From Hypholoma sublateritium FD-334 SS-4 (lineage: Eukaryota; Basidiomycota; Agaricomycetes; Agaricales; Strophariaceae), in NCBI GenBank assembly GCA_000827495.1, contig KN817660.1:1-64000 (forward strand): DNA of 64,000 bases, read 5' to 3'. Position numbers and translations under genes: made by a program. Positions 12,117 through 24,100 of the stretch are shown piece after piece; position 1 is the stretch's first letter; each line of letters starts with the position of its first letter. The notes beneath the pieces are model-generated. The model was not told the DNA's origin. It worked only from the letters and a program-made list of their open reading frames with translations, and made no database searches.

Positions 12117-13370
12117 CTAGATAGTTGATCCTGTCTCCACTACCTCTGCAAAGATCCAGCTCGTACCCAATCCGCCCCAGACATTAAGGATTGTCGCATT
12201 CGGATTGACAGGGGGATAAAGTCTGATTGGCGTAGGAACATCGTCCGTGTGGCCCACTCCCAAGTTTCCGTGCTCGTTCCATCCCCAACCCCAGAGACGC
12301 GAGGATCCCGGGATAGACGCGTCTTCAAGGACTAGAACGTGCTCGCTTCCGCATACGACCTTTAGCGAGCTGGTCCCATAAACTGAATTGTCTGGAAAAG
12401 CGACGGCCCCTGCGAGAGTGATTTCACCCGATTTCCTGCCGAGTTGGCTGTGCGAATTGCTCCCGGATGAGAGTATGCTCCAAACCCCTTCGTTTCGAAC
12501 TACAGCGTATGTGCCGTTCCACGTACACCCAATATCCAGCGCAAGGCGTTTCTCTGTGCCCAAGGTCAAGACGACCTCTAGCTGGTGCTTTCTATCTGAG
12601 CCGAGGCATAGCAGTTCTCCGGAATTATATCGAATTACAGTATGATGTAGACCGAGATTTAGCGAAGATATATTTTCTGATTTGATAGAAATAATCTGTG
12701 GTGTGGACGCAAACGGTTTGTCGGCGAGGGTCCCAAGTTGGCCGTGCCGGGACGTTCCCCACCCTACCAAGATGGGACCTGAGACAGAATCTAGGTGTAG
12801 AACTGTATGGCGCTGGCCGGAGTATATTCCCAGAACCTCGAGGCGTTCTGAAAGAGACGAAATGTGGCTGAAGTCAATGACGTGAAAGTCTGTCTCCGAA
12901 TCAATTTTCTTTTCGCCTCCAACGCCGAGATCTCCATAGTCATCCGATCCCATAGATATAATCACGTCCTTGCGCCCTTCGCAGAAAAGCACGGCATAGC
13001 TCGTTTCCCAGGTGGCGGAGATCGACTTGACACAATAATCTCCGAGCTCAGTGGCTACCAACGCCAACTCGAGCTTTCGAAAGAGGCCCGTGGATGATGC
13101 CGTTCGCCGGTAATGAAGCCCAAGTTGGCCTTTGCGCCCATCTCCACATCCCCAGAGCTCTCTCCGCTGCTCGTTTGTCTCTAGAAGAAGTAGGGTATGA
13201 TTGGCGCCTGTTGCGATATCAATGACTCGTGATGTTCCGTTTGGTAGACTTCCCGGGGGAGAATGCGTAAATGCACAGGGACAAAATGTGTGCGAGTCTT
13301 CAAGAGATCCATTTCCCAATTGGCCTTGAGCATTTGAACCGGAAGATAACAGACAATTTTTGGAGGACAT
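12117..13370 (-). CDS. RCC1-repeat protein
   Basis: Single-exon gene of 417 residues with several RCC1-type repeats: GSNAQGQLGNG, GCGDGRKGQLGLH, SMGSDDYGDLGVGGE, GWGTSRHGQLGTL, SGSNSHSQLGRKSG and GWGWNEHGNLGVGH. They are spaced about 50-70 residues apart, as expected for a beta-propeller. Length and layout resemble ATS1/SERGEF-like small RCC1 proteins rather than the nuclear Ran exchange factor itself, which is larger in fungi and carries an N-terminal basic tail. No signal or TM segment is seen. It converges on the MYND gene, and a fragment of a duplicate survives at 7581-7790. It may be a guanine-nucleotide exchange factor or a scaffold; the sequence alone does not decide. Confidence 0.85.
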   Translation of the reverse strand: MSSKNCLLSSGSNAQGQLGNGSLEDSHTFCPCAFTHSPPGSLPNGTSRVIDIATGANHTLLLLETNEQRRELWGCGDGRKGQLGLHYRRTASSTGLFRKLELALVATELGDYCVKSISATWETSYAVLFCEGRKDVIISMGSDDYGDLGVGGEKKIDSETDFHVIDFSHISSLSERLEVLGIYSGQRHTVLHLDSVSGPILVGWGTSRHGQLGTLADKPFASTPQIISIKSENISSLNLGLHHTVIRYNSGELLCLGSDRKHQLEVVLTLGTEKRLALDIGCTWNGTYAVVRNEGVWSILSSGSNSHSQLGRKSGEITLAGAVAFPDNSVYGTSSLKVVCGSEHVLVLEDASIPGSSRLWGWGWNEHGNLGVGHTDDVPTPIRLYPPVNPNATILNVWGGLGTSWIFAEVVETGSTI

Positions 13371-13984
13371 GGTGAAAACGTCTCAACCAACTCGCAGTTG
13401 CGACGACGTTCAACCGCGCCGTTTGAAGCGGAATTTGAAAGTAATTTACTTAGCCCAAGTGTACATCATCATCATGTAACCGGCTCGGCAGTTGTGGGTT
13501 TTTCTAGGTTTTGGGTCGCTTTCACCTCAGTGTCCTGCTTTTTGGCGCCTTGCAAACTAGTGTCCTTGTAATCACTGCACAACAGTATTCAAGGCTTTCT
13601 TTCTTTTTTTTTTTTTTTATTTATTACAAAAGTGATACCCAGATAGAACTACTCAATTCGAGGTGCGGCTTCGGGCTAAGTAATTGGGATGCGCAATCAA
13701 TATCAAGGCGCAAACACCGAAGAGACTGCCCAGGCTCTCTTTCGTACATTTGTACAAGTTGAACATTCACAAATTGACATGAGCGCGGATAGTGATTTAT
13801 TCGTTAAATTCTAGCCTTCGACCCGGCACACAGACAGTGGACTTGGAAAATGCAAGCACGCAAGCGAACTGACAGGGTAAAATATGGGGGTATTATGCAA
13901 GGCAAGTCATGAATGGTATGGTAAACAACAGATAGGTTCAGCACAATAGAAATCCAATAATATGGGTTGGAGAGCAGATTTTCT
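13371..13984. other. Intergenic region
   Basis: About 610 bp containing the RCC1 promoter side and a poly(T) run near 13605. No gene seen. Confidence 0.4.
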
Positions 13985-16909
13985 CTATCGACAGGAGAAT
14001 ATCATGAACCAGGGGTTGAGCACAAACTAGTAGAGCGGTTAGTCTTCGCGGATGAATACAAAATTAATGCAACACGCACTGGGACTAGAATGTGTCCCGC
14101 AGCGACAGTTCTGTGAAAATGAGAGGAATGCATCAGCTCGGCTTAACTTTCACATCTGTGCTGCAGCCTTGACATACATCAAGGGGGGGAGAACGGCCCA
14201 TGAGGGTTCAATTCGCCAGGTGGCATGTACCAGCGGCGTTGACGGGAGTACGATGGCGGTGAGGGCGATCGTTGAGGTCAGAAAGACGACCCAATACTGC
14301 CTGATGATACGGGGACCTTCCCGCCAGAAATTTGACATTTCCACTTCCTGGGACAAATGTGTTAGGTACTGGTTATTCATGTTGAACTAAGTCACATACT
14401 TTCTTGGTCGCGCTCCATGTAATATCGAATGAAAGTAAATGCGCCAGTAGGGCGTACCAGAGGTGGACGCTGAGACCGGAGAAAAAGAACCAGCTAACGC
14501 CCAGGTATTCGAGTATTAGCAGTTGTAGAAACCTTGTGGAGAACAGCGACACGCAGCGCTCACAGAAATGGCACGAAAGATAAGTTCTCGGACAACGCCG
14601 ATAATATGTCGCACTGGCCGAGGCGATATTCAAGGAGAGTGTATGATACATTACTAGCGGCAGTAAATACCACGGTAACGGGATCAAATGACCATCCCCA
14701 AACGAGATAGTTCAATAATGAGAGGAAGGGCGAGGTGGCAATCCCATAATATGATGACATATAGGCCAGCATAGAGATCTTGTAGTGCGAGGGAGCGTTT
14801 GACAACAGAAAAATACGCAGCTGCTTTGTGATAGGGCCTAAGTACCACCAATCCTTGATCGGATTAAACATAAGCTCGTTACAGCCTAAGAATCACTGCG
14901 TCAGAGTCAGTAGATTTCCAGGACGAGATTAGATATACCAAAGGTAATTTTTTTCCAGCGGTTTAATTCGTCGTCCACGGTGAGCGAGACACCCTCTTTG
15001 AACCTTCCCTTTGAATAATTGGCCCAGCGTATTGTATAGTCCTTGAGCAGGACGCGAAGAGCCAACTCGAAGTCCTCTGATACACGTGTTTCTGACCAGA
15101 CCTTTTTTATGCCGTCTACAGGATCAACGAACGCAGCGTCCTGGATGGCCGACCAGCGTAGGAACGCGTTGTGGCCAATGAATGGCGCCATCTCGCCATT
15201 TGCACAGGCCAAGGAGATGCACTTGTTCATCCTCCGCGTGAAGTACGCGAGCCCATTCTCGAAGAAGTGATGCGCGACCTTCATAACGTCTGTGCCTCAA
15301 AGTGTTAGTACATCCACCCGGCGTATGAGGCAGCGCACTTGCCTGATTCGTGCTGGATGATGGCGACTTCTGGGCATTCGGCAAATTCACGAGCGGCGTC
15401 CCGAAAGCAGTCCTGTGCTCAGGAATGTAAGGTGCAGAGGGGTGATAAGCTATACGTGAGTTGGCACCCTATTGCGCGGTATGTGGGATTCGCTCACCTC
15501 GGGAACAATGGTGTCTGCGTCGACAATAAGAACAATGTCACCAACACGCAGAGAGCGTGCGTTCTTGGCCCACGGTTTCCACCGCTTTCCCGTGTTTTGA
15601 TACGTCTCTTCGATGGCAAGCTCAAGTGCGTATTCTTCTAGCGGGGCTGCGCCGTTGTAACCAGAACCCTTGAGCATTTCGATGTTTTTTTCCATACACA
15701 TAGTAAGCTACGAGTAGGCATAAGCGATACATTTCAAAAATTAATGGGAGAGGACACACACCGCAAGTCCATAGTTCATGTTTGATCCCTTTCTGAAGCG
15801 CCCCGAACGCTTGTAGCCACCCGCGTCATCCGAATGCGGCGGGCGCGCTACCCAGCCGATGTTGTGATCTGCATAGAACGCAATGCGCTTATCTCGGTTC
15901 GCTGTGTCCAGGGTTCGAAGGCCGTCATCGTGCACGAAGATGGCCGATGTGCCACCCTGGCGCGTGTAAGTCTCCATAGCATTCTCCAAGGAAAGAATAG
16001 ACGGGGTTCTGCAGAGAAGCATACATTATGAGCATAAGCAGGGGGAAGCGTCGCCGTTGAATGGGGGATAGGGCAGATAGTTAACAACGAGGTAAAAAGT
16101 TGCGCGGCGCCGAGCGCCTCTATTTAGACACGGTCACGTGCACATGATTTGGGCCCACTCGGATGAGAAACTTAAGAACAACGCTTACATGGTCGTCTCG
16201 AGGCTCTCCTTGTAGACGGGCATTTCTATCCTGACATGCGGCAGGCATTGGTCAACTTCGGGGTTGGGCTCGGGGCGGATGGTAGAGTAGTACTTGGAGT
16301 TCTCATAGTACTGAGCGGTGGGCCCGAAACTGAACTCGTAGATTCAGCTCCTTGAAGGCCGCACCACACTCCAGAGTCCAGAGCAGATGGAAGGAGGACT
16401 TACACCATAGAAAATGTTGTCACTATCTGTAGAGTGAAGAACTGGATCGGCGCTCGTGAGTTATCTCGACGGGCAGTTGGCGCATTCTTCGGCTTACCAA
16501 CGACACGCAAAAGAGGAATGGAGTAGCGATGAGAAAAGCTAAACGCAGATGATTATGATCCGATCGCCACTCTTGCAGCTGTGTGGTCACCCCGGCGGCA
16601 ACGAAGTCTAGATACAATATGAGCGTAAGTGCGCCGGCGGTGAGCAGTGTACACACAAAAGGAGAGTCCGGCACCCAGGCCGTCGTAAAGAGGTGCTATG
16701 AGCCGTATCGGCCGGGACTGAAACTCCGAGCCTTTACTTAGATTTTCAATTGACGGGGCTGCATTTTGAGACAGTCTCCACCGCCAGCGCGATTTTCTCA
16801 TTTCTGGCGCCTACATGGGGTTTTAGTAATCCAAATGAAAAAGAGTGAACTGGAGTGGACTCACGAGGCTGAACGAATTGAATACCGTGCCAAACCAGTC
16901 GTAATTCAT
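13985..16909 (-). CDS. Multi-TM family 2 glycosyltransferase
   Basis: My 13-exon model sums to 665 codons: 16909-16865, 16695-16502, 16452-16404, 16334-16189, 16008-15762, 15707-15498, 15412-15343, 15289-14939, 14885-14564, 14493-14400, 14347-14154, 14110-14080 and 14026-13985. Order: two N-terminal TM helices (LLTAGALTLILYLDFVAAG, then LRLAFLIATPFLFCVS); a GT2 catalytic region with VYKESLETT, FVHDDG (UDP-sugar aspartates), IVDADT (DxD metal site) and SEDFEL (catalytic-base region); the motif DDELNRW in the position of QxxRW; and four or so C-terminal TM helices (for example WFFFSGLSVHLWYALLAHL). The layout is that of processive cellulose/chitin/hyaluronan synthase-like enzymes, and homologous gene models recur in basidiomycetes. 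The polymer made is not known. The intron after IIQHES starts with GC instead of GT (15342-15290). The 45-nt first exon is inferred from phase alone. Confidence 0.85.
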
Positions 16910-18407
16910 GGGGATGCCGAGGGGAGGAGGAGAGGGGACAATAATTTATTGTGGATAATAAATGTAGGAAAGCCGACAGCTTGGATGTAGAATGCAGTGG
17001 CGTCACACCTGAAGGCCTGAAGCCTGAAGCCTTGAAGTCCGAACGGGAAAAAAAGACATTCAAGGTGTATAAAAAGTAAATGTAGCGTAGACGTATGTAA
17101 TCAGACACTTTCATTCCAGGCCCGATGGGTATAATTTCTGGTCAGTTGCAGGAGGACGTTTGTCTGAATATAACCGATTCTCACAAGCAGTAGTACTACT
17201 ATGTCTATGAATACTATAGAGCTTGAAGAAGCTTCATACTAAGGTGCTTAAAGGAAAGATATTCTCTCGGTGACATATATTTCTCAGTCCAGATAGGCCA
17301 ATAATAGCACACCCACACATTGAGAAGAAAAGATCCTCGGATCCACGGGGAAAATCTCTTTTTACTTGCTGGGCTGTGCATCATCCTGCTGGCATACTAA
17401 AGTAAGAGCTTAATCTAAATTCAGTTTTGGTCGCTGCACCAAAAAGCCCGCACAAAAATGAACTGTCTGGATTGGAATGCTATCTGGTATAATTCACCAT
17501 GTTCTAAGGGAGAATATTAAGTAGCTGACGCTTCAGAATTATATCAGAACATTGTATGATACCAGCGTTGAAATATTGAAGTGCGATAGTAACTAAAAAC
17601 AGCTGCCGTAAGGCGCTAATGCACGGATAAATTCTCAGGGCATGTCGTCGGTGTGCAGAAATTGTATCTATTTCACTAGTAGTCGATTTATCGACAGAGA
17701 ATGTTAAAGACACGTTGTGAAATGGGGAGAAATATGTTATGGGGAGCGTCGGGAGGCGATGTGCCGGAAAATGTGGGAAAGCAGCGAGGGGCGCGGGAAT
17801 TAATGGACTTCGTCAAATTTCGCCAGCGTGAGCGCCGGGAGACATTGGTTCATCATCGGATGCCAGACATGGTACAGGGCGAGACCAGTTGCAGGGCCTG
17901 CACACCTCTCACAATATGTATCATCATTGAACACGCTCTACTAATCAGCGCCGTTAGGTGATCTCTATTTTTCTGTGCCGTAACTCATCGCCACTCATTC
18001 GCCGGTCAAGCTTCCTGTCGCCGTGAAGTATTGAAGAGGCAAGCCGGTATCTTTTAAAAGTCCTATTATGGTCCATATCTGACGTTTTCAGAGTCAAATA
18101 GGGTGTGCTGGCGTGTAAAATGATATGTAATGTCTCCCTCAGTGACCTGATATGTCAATGGTTGGACGCTCCCTGATCAGAATGTAGATTATATACACAG
18201 CGCTGTAGGCTAAAGCACAAGCAGTGCGTAGCCTCTGTGATACGGCAGGTTTATAGCTACCGCTTCAGATGGTGCGCAACATCTTGGAAGCCTCTCGGAA
18301 GCCTGGAACCATGTCAGAACGGCTATAAAGAGTACAATGGATGGAAAAATTGACTGCAACTACACTTTCCTATACTCCGCTGCTACGGCCATTTTCAAAT
18401 ATCAGCT
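16910..18407. other. Intergenic region
   Basis: About 1.5 kb between divergent genes. Open frames on both strands are short and unrelated to known families. It should hold promoters for the glycosyltransferase (-) and the DUF6534 gene (+). Confidence 0.4.
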
Positions 18408-19826
18408 ATGGCAACGACACTTGCTTCTGCTCTTCCCGTGCTACGACTGCCCGCTTGGGTCTACAGAGAGTGAGTGAGTCATATCAATTTCTATTTCACT
18501 GGATTGAATCCATTATTACAGCGTAACGACTGTGGTAAATATCGTCTCCTTGTTTATTGCGATCCTTATTGAATCTGTGCTGTCAGCTCGTGGGGACCAT
18601 GGCTAATTGGATATTATTCGGTTTCCTATCGGCCCAAGTGTGTACGTGAACTCGATGGATAAACTATCTTCCGAGAAAAAAAGACTGACTTGTTATATTG
18701 GTAATTCTTTCAAGATTTCTACTACATCGCCTTTCCGGACGACCGCCTCATTCTCAAGTCGGCCGTCTTCTTGGAGCTCATGCTCGAGACGGTACAAACG
18801 GTGGCGGTTACGCACGACGTATTTGTGTTCTTTACCACCGACCCACTCGTGATAAATCAAATTGGGTCGTCGTGGTACTCTATCCCCCTGTTGACAGGCC
18901 TCAGTGCGTGTGTGCTGCGCACTTTCAATTTAAGCGCCCGTTGGCGTGCTCGGCTGATGGGATGTCCCCGTTTGGCAGTCGCTTGCCTTGCTCAAGCATT
19001 CTACTGCTATCGAGTGGCGGTTTTTACCAGGTGGAAGTACGCAGTCGCGCTGATCGGAACAGTGAGAGAAGAATCCGTGGCGCATGATACCATAGTAATT
19101 CTTACTTGTTACAGTTATCGCTCTGCCAACTTGGGGCAGCGGTTTCAGTGTCAATACAGACTAAACACACAAACCTTATCAGCAACGTCCTTGGAACGGA
19201 TCTATCATTAATCACAATTGGCGTAAGTTATCAAAGCACAACTTTTTATCTCCTGTAAACTTATTTCTTCCATCTTTGGAAGGTATGGGGCGCAAGCTCG
19301 CTCGTCTGCGATGTGTTGATCGCTGCAATTATGACATACTATGTACGCGCACACGATTCATCTGCCTCGAAGTGCCAATGAAATATCTGCTAACGGCTGA
19401 ATATAAGCTGAAAAAGCGGGACATGGGGTTCAAGGAGCCGCGCTACATAATTAAGCGCACGATCAGATTGGCCATAGAGACAGGATGCATCACCGGTCAG
19501 AATATCCATCATCCTAGTCAATGGTCCCGCGATTAACGCGATCGCTTCCAGCATCCCTGGCGGGAATCAGCCTCGCTTTGGTGTACCTTCCTGGCCATCC
19601 CCCATATTACCAGGTTGCGGCCCTAATTCTAGGAAAGACATACTCGTCTTCGATGGTCGCGTCACTGAACAGCCGCGTCAAAGTCATGTCTAATTTGCCA
19701 GCGGAGGCGCACCCTGCGTGGAACGAGTCGGCGCGCCTGACTAGCTCACAACGGTCCAGGATAGATGAGGGAATTGTGTTCGAAAGGAGTGATGAAACAA
19801 GCAACAGCTCGGCGTACACGGCGTGA
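18408..19826 (+). CDS. DUF6534-type multi-pass membrane protein
   Basis: Nine exons (18408-18469, 18522-18534, 18587-18641, 18715-18903, 18979-19061, 19115-19222, 19283-19342, 19417-19495, 19552-19826) give 307 residues. The second exon is a 13-nt micro-exon; without it the next exon is out of frame and the gene looks like a pseudogene. Motifs fit the basidiomycete DUF6534 family, a seven-helix-like membrane protein of unknown function: WILFGFLSAQVYFYYIAFP, VQTVAVTHDVFVFF, WYSIPLLTGL, FYCYRVAVFTRW, SLVCDVLIAAIMTYY, RTIRLAIETGCIT and the signature LGKTYSSSMVASLNSR. The C-terminal tail is hydrophilic. The gene converges on the next one with only about 90 bp between stop codons. Confidence 0.8.
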
Positions 19827-19914
19827 TGGTTTTCAAGTAGGTCCACGCGGAACATAATAGTAGAAGCTATGGTAATATACAGTCCAAATCGCAATCTATG
19901 CGGATGCATAATGA

Positions 19915-21160
19915 TTACTCGTAGGCCGGGGGTGGTAAAGAGAGTAATTGAGCTGTTGATTTGCTCTCACTAGATACAAAATAAGTTGAACCCGTCATGT
20001 TGTCTGCTAGGAGGGCCTGTGGATGAAACGGTGTGACAGTTTCTGAGGTGACGGGCACTAGCCGTATGGTCAGTCTCAAGGAAATGGTAAATGATAACGT
20101 ACTCACATGTCGTTGGTAAAGTTTTAACTCTATTCCTTTTCTTTCGCCAGATAATTGCACCGATAATGACAATTCCTATTAGCACAATACCGCCGACTAC
20201 GCCCCCGACAATGGGCATGGTATTATGAGTACGGCGTTCGGATAAGGAGGCTGCCGGTGATGTTGGCGAAGACGACGACCCTGTGGGTGTCGTAACCAGT
20301 CCGGGTGCTGTCGAAGTCGCTTGAGCCGTTCCAGACGACTCTCCCGGTGGTGTGGTGGACGTTGTGAGTCCCGTCTGCCCCGGTTTAGTTGAGAACTGCG
20401 TAGTAGATCCTGTCGCGGATGTGGGTGTCGTGGACGACTCAGATGTGGATGCCGTGGATGAATCGGATGTGGAGTCGGTGGCCTTTGTAGAGACTGTGGG
20501 TGCTAAGGTTGCCGTTGTTGTAGTTGTCTGTGTCAACGTTGTACCTATTGTAGGAGCCTGATTGGAGTTCCCCTGGGCGGCCTGAACTTGCACATAATCC
20601 AGGATAAATTGTCCCTCGTTAGCCTGATACTGAATCTCCAGGGTATGGGCGCCGGAGCTGAGTATTTCGGACTGAAAGAATTGTTGGCGGTACTGAGCTT
20701 GAGATTGCTGAACTGCGGTGTAGGACTGTTTCGTGGGCAAATTATCGAGGCTATAAACTGTAGTGGGTGCAGCTCCATCGCCGATGGGGGCAATGGTCCC
20801 GAACACAGTAATTTGTACGCCTGTATACAATGTCAATTATTTAGCCAAAGTATGCGCACCCTTGACAAGACATGCCAACCTGTGAAGGATATAACAGCTG
20901 TAGAAAGGGACAAGTTGGTCCAGGTGGATGTCCCGGCAAATTCCAAACCCTCCACTGACATTTGGCCCCAGAAACCGGTGTAGACGAAAGCTGGGTCGCG
21001 GTCATCGAGGTCGGATAGCGACATGGCCAATGTGATAAGCCCAAGGATTGTGCCTAGGTAGAACCTAGGGCGAATATGTGTCCAGGGATGGATTGGGGCG
21101 TGGCCTGGCAGTGAAATCACCGATCCGTGAGGCTCATAGTACGCTATATGTAAGTATAGC
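19915..21160 (-). CDS. Mucin-like single-TM protein
   Basis: Exons about 21160-20880 (5' end unresolved), 20820-20107 and 20057-19915. An N-terminal hydrophobic segment (YLGTILGLITLAMSLS) precedes an extracellular beta-rich domain (DLDDRDPAFVYTGFWG to FILDYVQVQ). This resembles the galactose-binding-like jelly-roll ectodomain seen in many basidiomycete surface proteins. A Ser/Thr-rich, probably O-glycosylated stalk of about 110 residues follows, then one TM helix (VGGVVGGIVLIGIVIIGAII), a basic stop-transfer (WRKKRNR) and a short cytoplasmic tail ending in PPPAYE. A cell-wall sensor or adhesin role is plausible but inferred from architecture only. No ATG opens the first exon ahead of the hydrophobic segment, so an upstream exon is likely. 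Confidence 0.7.
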
Positions 21161-24100
21161 AAAGGCTAGCCACCGCGGGCATAGTAGCGTATCCAAACCA
21201 TATTTTCAACTTCCAATTGTTGATTTCTCGAAGCTGCCTCACTGGCACGCTGGCGTAGGACCCCCGAATACACTGAATCTGATGGGCTAGATCCCGAGTT
21301 GGACAAATTCTGTGAAATTGGCCCAAACGGCCTTGCGAGAAAATTTGGTCCGAATTTAGGAGAAATTCAAACAGCCGTATTGGTCCCATGTGCGGACAAA
21401 TTCCTAAGATTTTTGGCTTCTTCTGAGTCTTTCAGGCTCTTTCTGACCGTGGTGGTGACCTCTAACTGATGTTCACACGACTCGCTTAGAGCAAAAAAGC
21501 TCCGATGCGGACAGATTTTCGAAAAATCGCCCTCAAAACATGCGGACAAAAAGCTGAAATTAAGACATTTTGGGATCTAGCCTCCATCAGTATATTCCGG
21601 GGTCCTGCTGCCGTCCATTGATGCATTCCCAACCAACTGCATTTGACAGATTGATGATGAGGATTTTCTGACCATGCCGACAGCAACCGAGAAAATTACC
21701 GGATTCAGTCCTCTTCAGTGCCAAATCGGGTATGTCGGCGTGCGAACTTGGTATTTTACGTGACTATTTCACAGCATGCAAGCAGCAATTGTGCATGCTG
21801 GAGTGTGCCGGAGTGTGGACTAACGTAGATCGCAAACGATGTAGATATGGGGAGGCTCGTGAGTCGTTCTCTCTGAGCTCTGAGCGTTGAGCATCACAAG
21901 AGCGTCAGGGGACGTTTCATCAGTAGGCGTTCGCGGCGATTGAAATTATACAAACCGTCGTGCCTATTCTTATGGTCGCTCCATCATTGGTCAACAGCAT
22001 CCATCACCTGCATCAACGTTGAGTAACTTCTTTCTCATTCTCCAACCCATGTTGATTCCATGATTTTCTCATAAAATATCGCAAATATTGGGGACGTACT
22101 TATTCTCGCAGTATCCCATGGCAATAGATGACAACACTGTGCAAAAAATAAGCAGGATATAAAAGGGTGTCGGATGTAGCAAAATGTCCTACTTAAGTAT
22201 GAAAATATACTACTTTTCCCTAGAGACCCAAAAATTGGGCACGATGCAACGTAGGATAGTTTCGTCCCTCGCAATACCCTAGCNGCATAAAATTGTCCCT
22301 CCAAAGACCCTAGCAGCTTTTTTTGTTACCATTTCCACGTATGAAAATTCATATTATTTGCTGTATACTGAGGTACTAGCGGTAAAGTATGGTNCTTCTG
22401 TAAGTATCAAAAATCTGTGTTTCCTACCGCAGGTTGCATCGAAAATGGTACTTCTCGAAGAGGCTTAAAATTGTGAATATGAAAGAAATAATATATTNGT
22501 TGGTATCGACGTGGGCATGCTACATTCTATCTACTCCTNATCCTCCTCTGCTCTGTTCCAACTATTACGCCGTAAGATTGCTTTTGGAGATACTCAAATT
22601 GAANTTACCATATTGAATCAGCGACANGACGCACCNTTTTCTTGCCGCTAGAGCAGCTTTCGGCGAGCTCATCCTCCCTCCGAAAAAAAACATCTGCGAC
22701 AAATAGNTGTCTAACTGAAAAATAAGGCATTTAGTGNTAGTACNCAAAAAATAGAAATAAGTACTGGGCGCTGAGCGGGGGTTGCCCTGTGACCGAGGCG
22801 GAAGTAAGCACGAGAATGGGCTAGAAAGTGACTGCAACATTTGCGGGATTACTTATAATACGCACCGCATTTGCTGAATGTCATGCGTGTAGGTGCTATA
22901 ACCAGAGTAGAGCTATGGTTGGAGTTNAACGGTACAGAGTACAGTGTATTGTTGCCCACGACNTTGTTACTTTAGAGCCAGNCGGTGTTACGGCACCGCA
23001 AAACCTGGGCGCCCCATTTGTACCAGTTAATAGGANCAAAACGGGTAGCGGAAGGATGCAATACATACATACCTTTATTAATGGGANTTTGTCCCTTTCG
23101 TCATGCTCCCTGAGNTCTACATGTGCGCAGTNGCTAATGGCGGGGGACAACGGGGATTCTTCGATTGGTGCTTCTGTGTCGGGGACGTAGATGAGATTGT
23201 CCGGGGCACGGCGCGGTGAGACGCTCTCCTGTACAACACATTAATAATTTGAGATGTGAGCCAATGAACATACNGCGAAATTGGCTATCCCTCCNCTAAG
23301 GTGGGTGTATGCATGTCATAGGTGAGTATATGCGNGTTATAGGCGAGTATATGNAGGTTATAGGTGAGTATATGCGGGTTATAGGTAAGTATATGCACAT
23401 GATATGGCAAATAGTAACTTAGCAAAGTGTAGTATATGTCATAGGAGAGATTCCTGGTGGCTTCGCATTAGGAGCTTGAGATGGGACGTAGGCATGACCG
23501 ACCGATGACCGACGCACAGTCGAAGTCACTGGAGGACACAAAAATGGANCACCGGAGGACGCAAAGTCTACTCCAGAGAGATTCGGACGACGCGAAGTCA
23601 AATCCGAGGCTAGGGACTTGATGTGAGGCGTTTTACAAGCAAGGCCCCAACGGCGGAGGGGAGAACATGGTGGTTAGGGACAGAGAGGGANGGATGTGAT
23701 ATGTGACAGAANACTCACATGATCAGTCGCGTCGCGCTTCTTCGGCATTCTCCGGGCCCAAAATATCTCACAAGTCCCGCGCACCTTGCGCGTACCACTG
23801 ACTCACTCCTCGGGCGGCCGAGGAATTCTCCCTTCCGCCCTAGGCTCAGTGCTCGTTCTGTGAGATAGGCTGCTGCCATNGGATGCCAGTGCATCCGCGC
23901 ACTCGGGCGCACAGGNTACTCCCGCCACGCGACAATGCCACTGCCTTTTCTTGCATGCCGCGGGATGCTTTGCCCGCAGCATGTGTTTGGACATCGACGG
24001 ATTTTCGGTGTATGGCGCGTTCCGAGTCATTGTATGAAAGATGTCTTTGTGGCGGCGCTCCCAATGCGCAGGTGCTCAGAAATTCTGCCTACGCACATCC

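Noticed and set aside
18408..19826. DUF6534 locus as a pseudogene
   Set aside because: The apparent frameshift between exons 1 and 3 disappears with the 13-nt micro-exon, and all later exons are in phase.
23301..23406. CRISPR-like array
   Set aside because: Units are contiguous, with no spacers between copies, and the genome is eukaryotic. It is a minisatellite.
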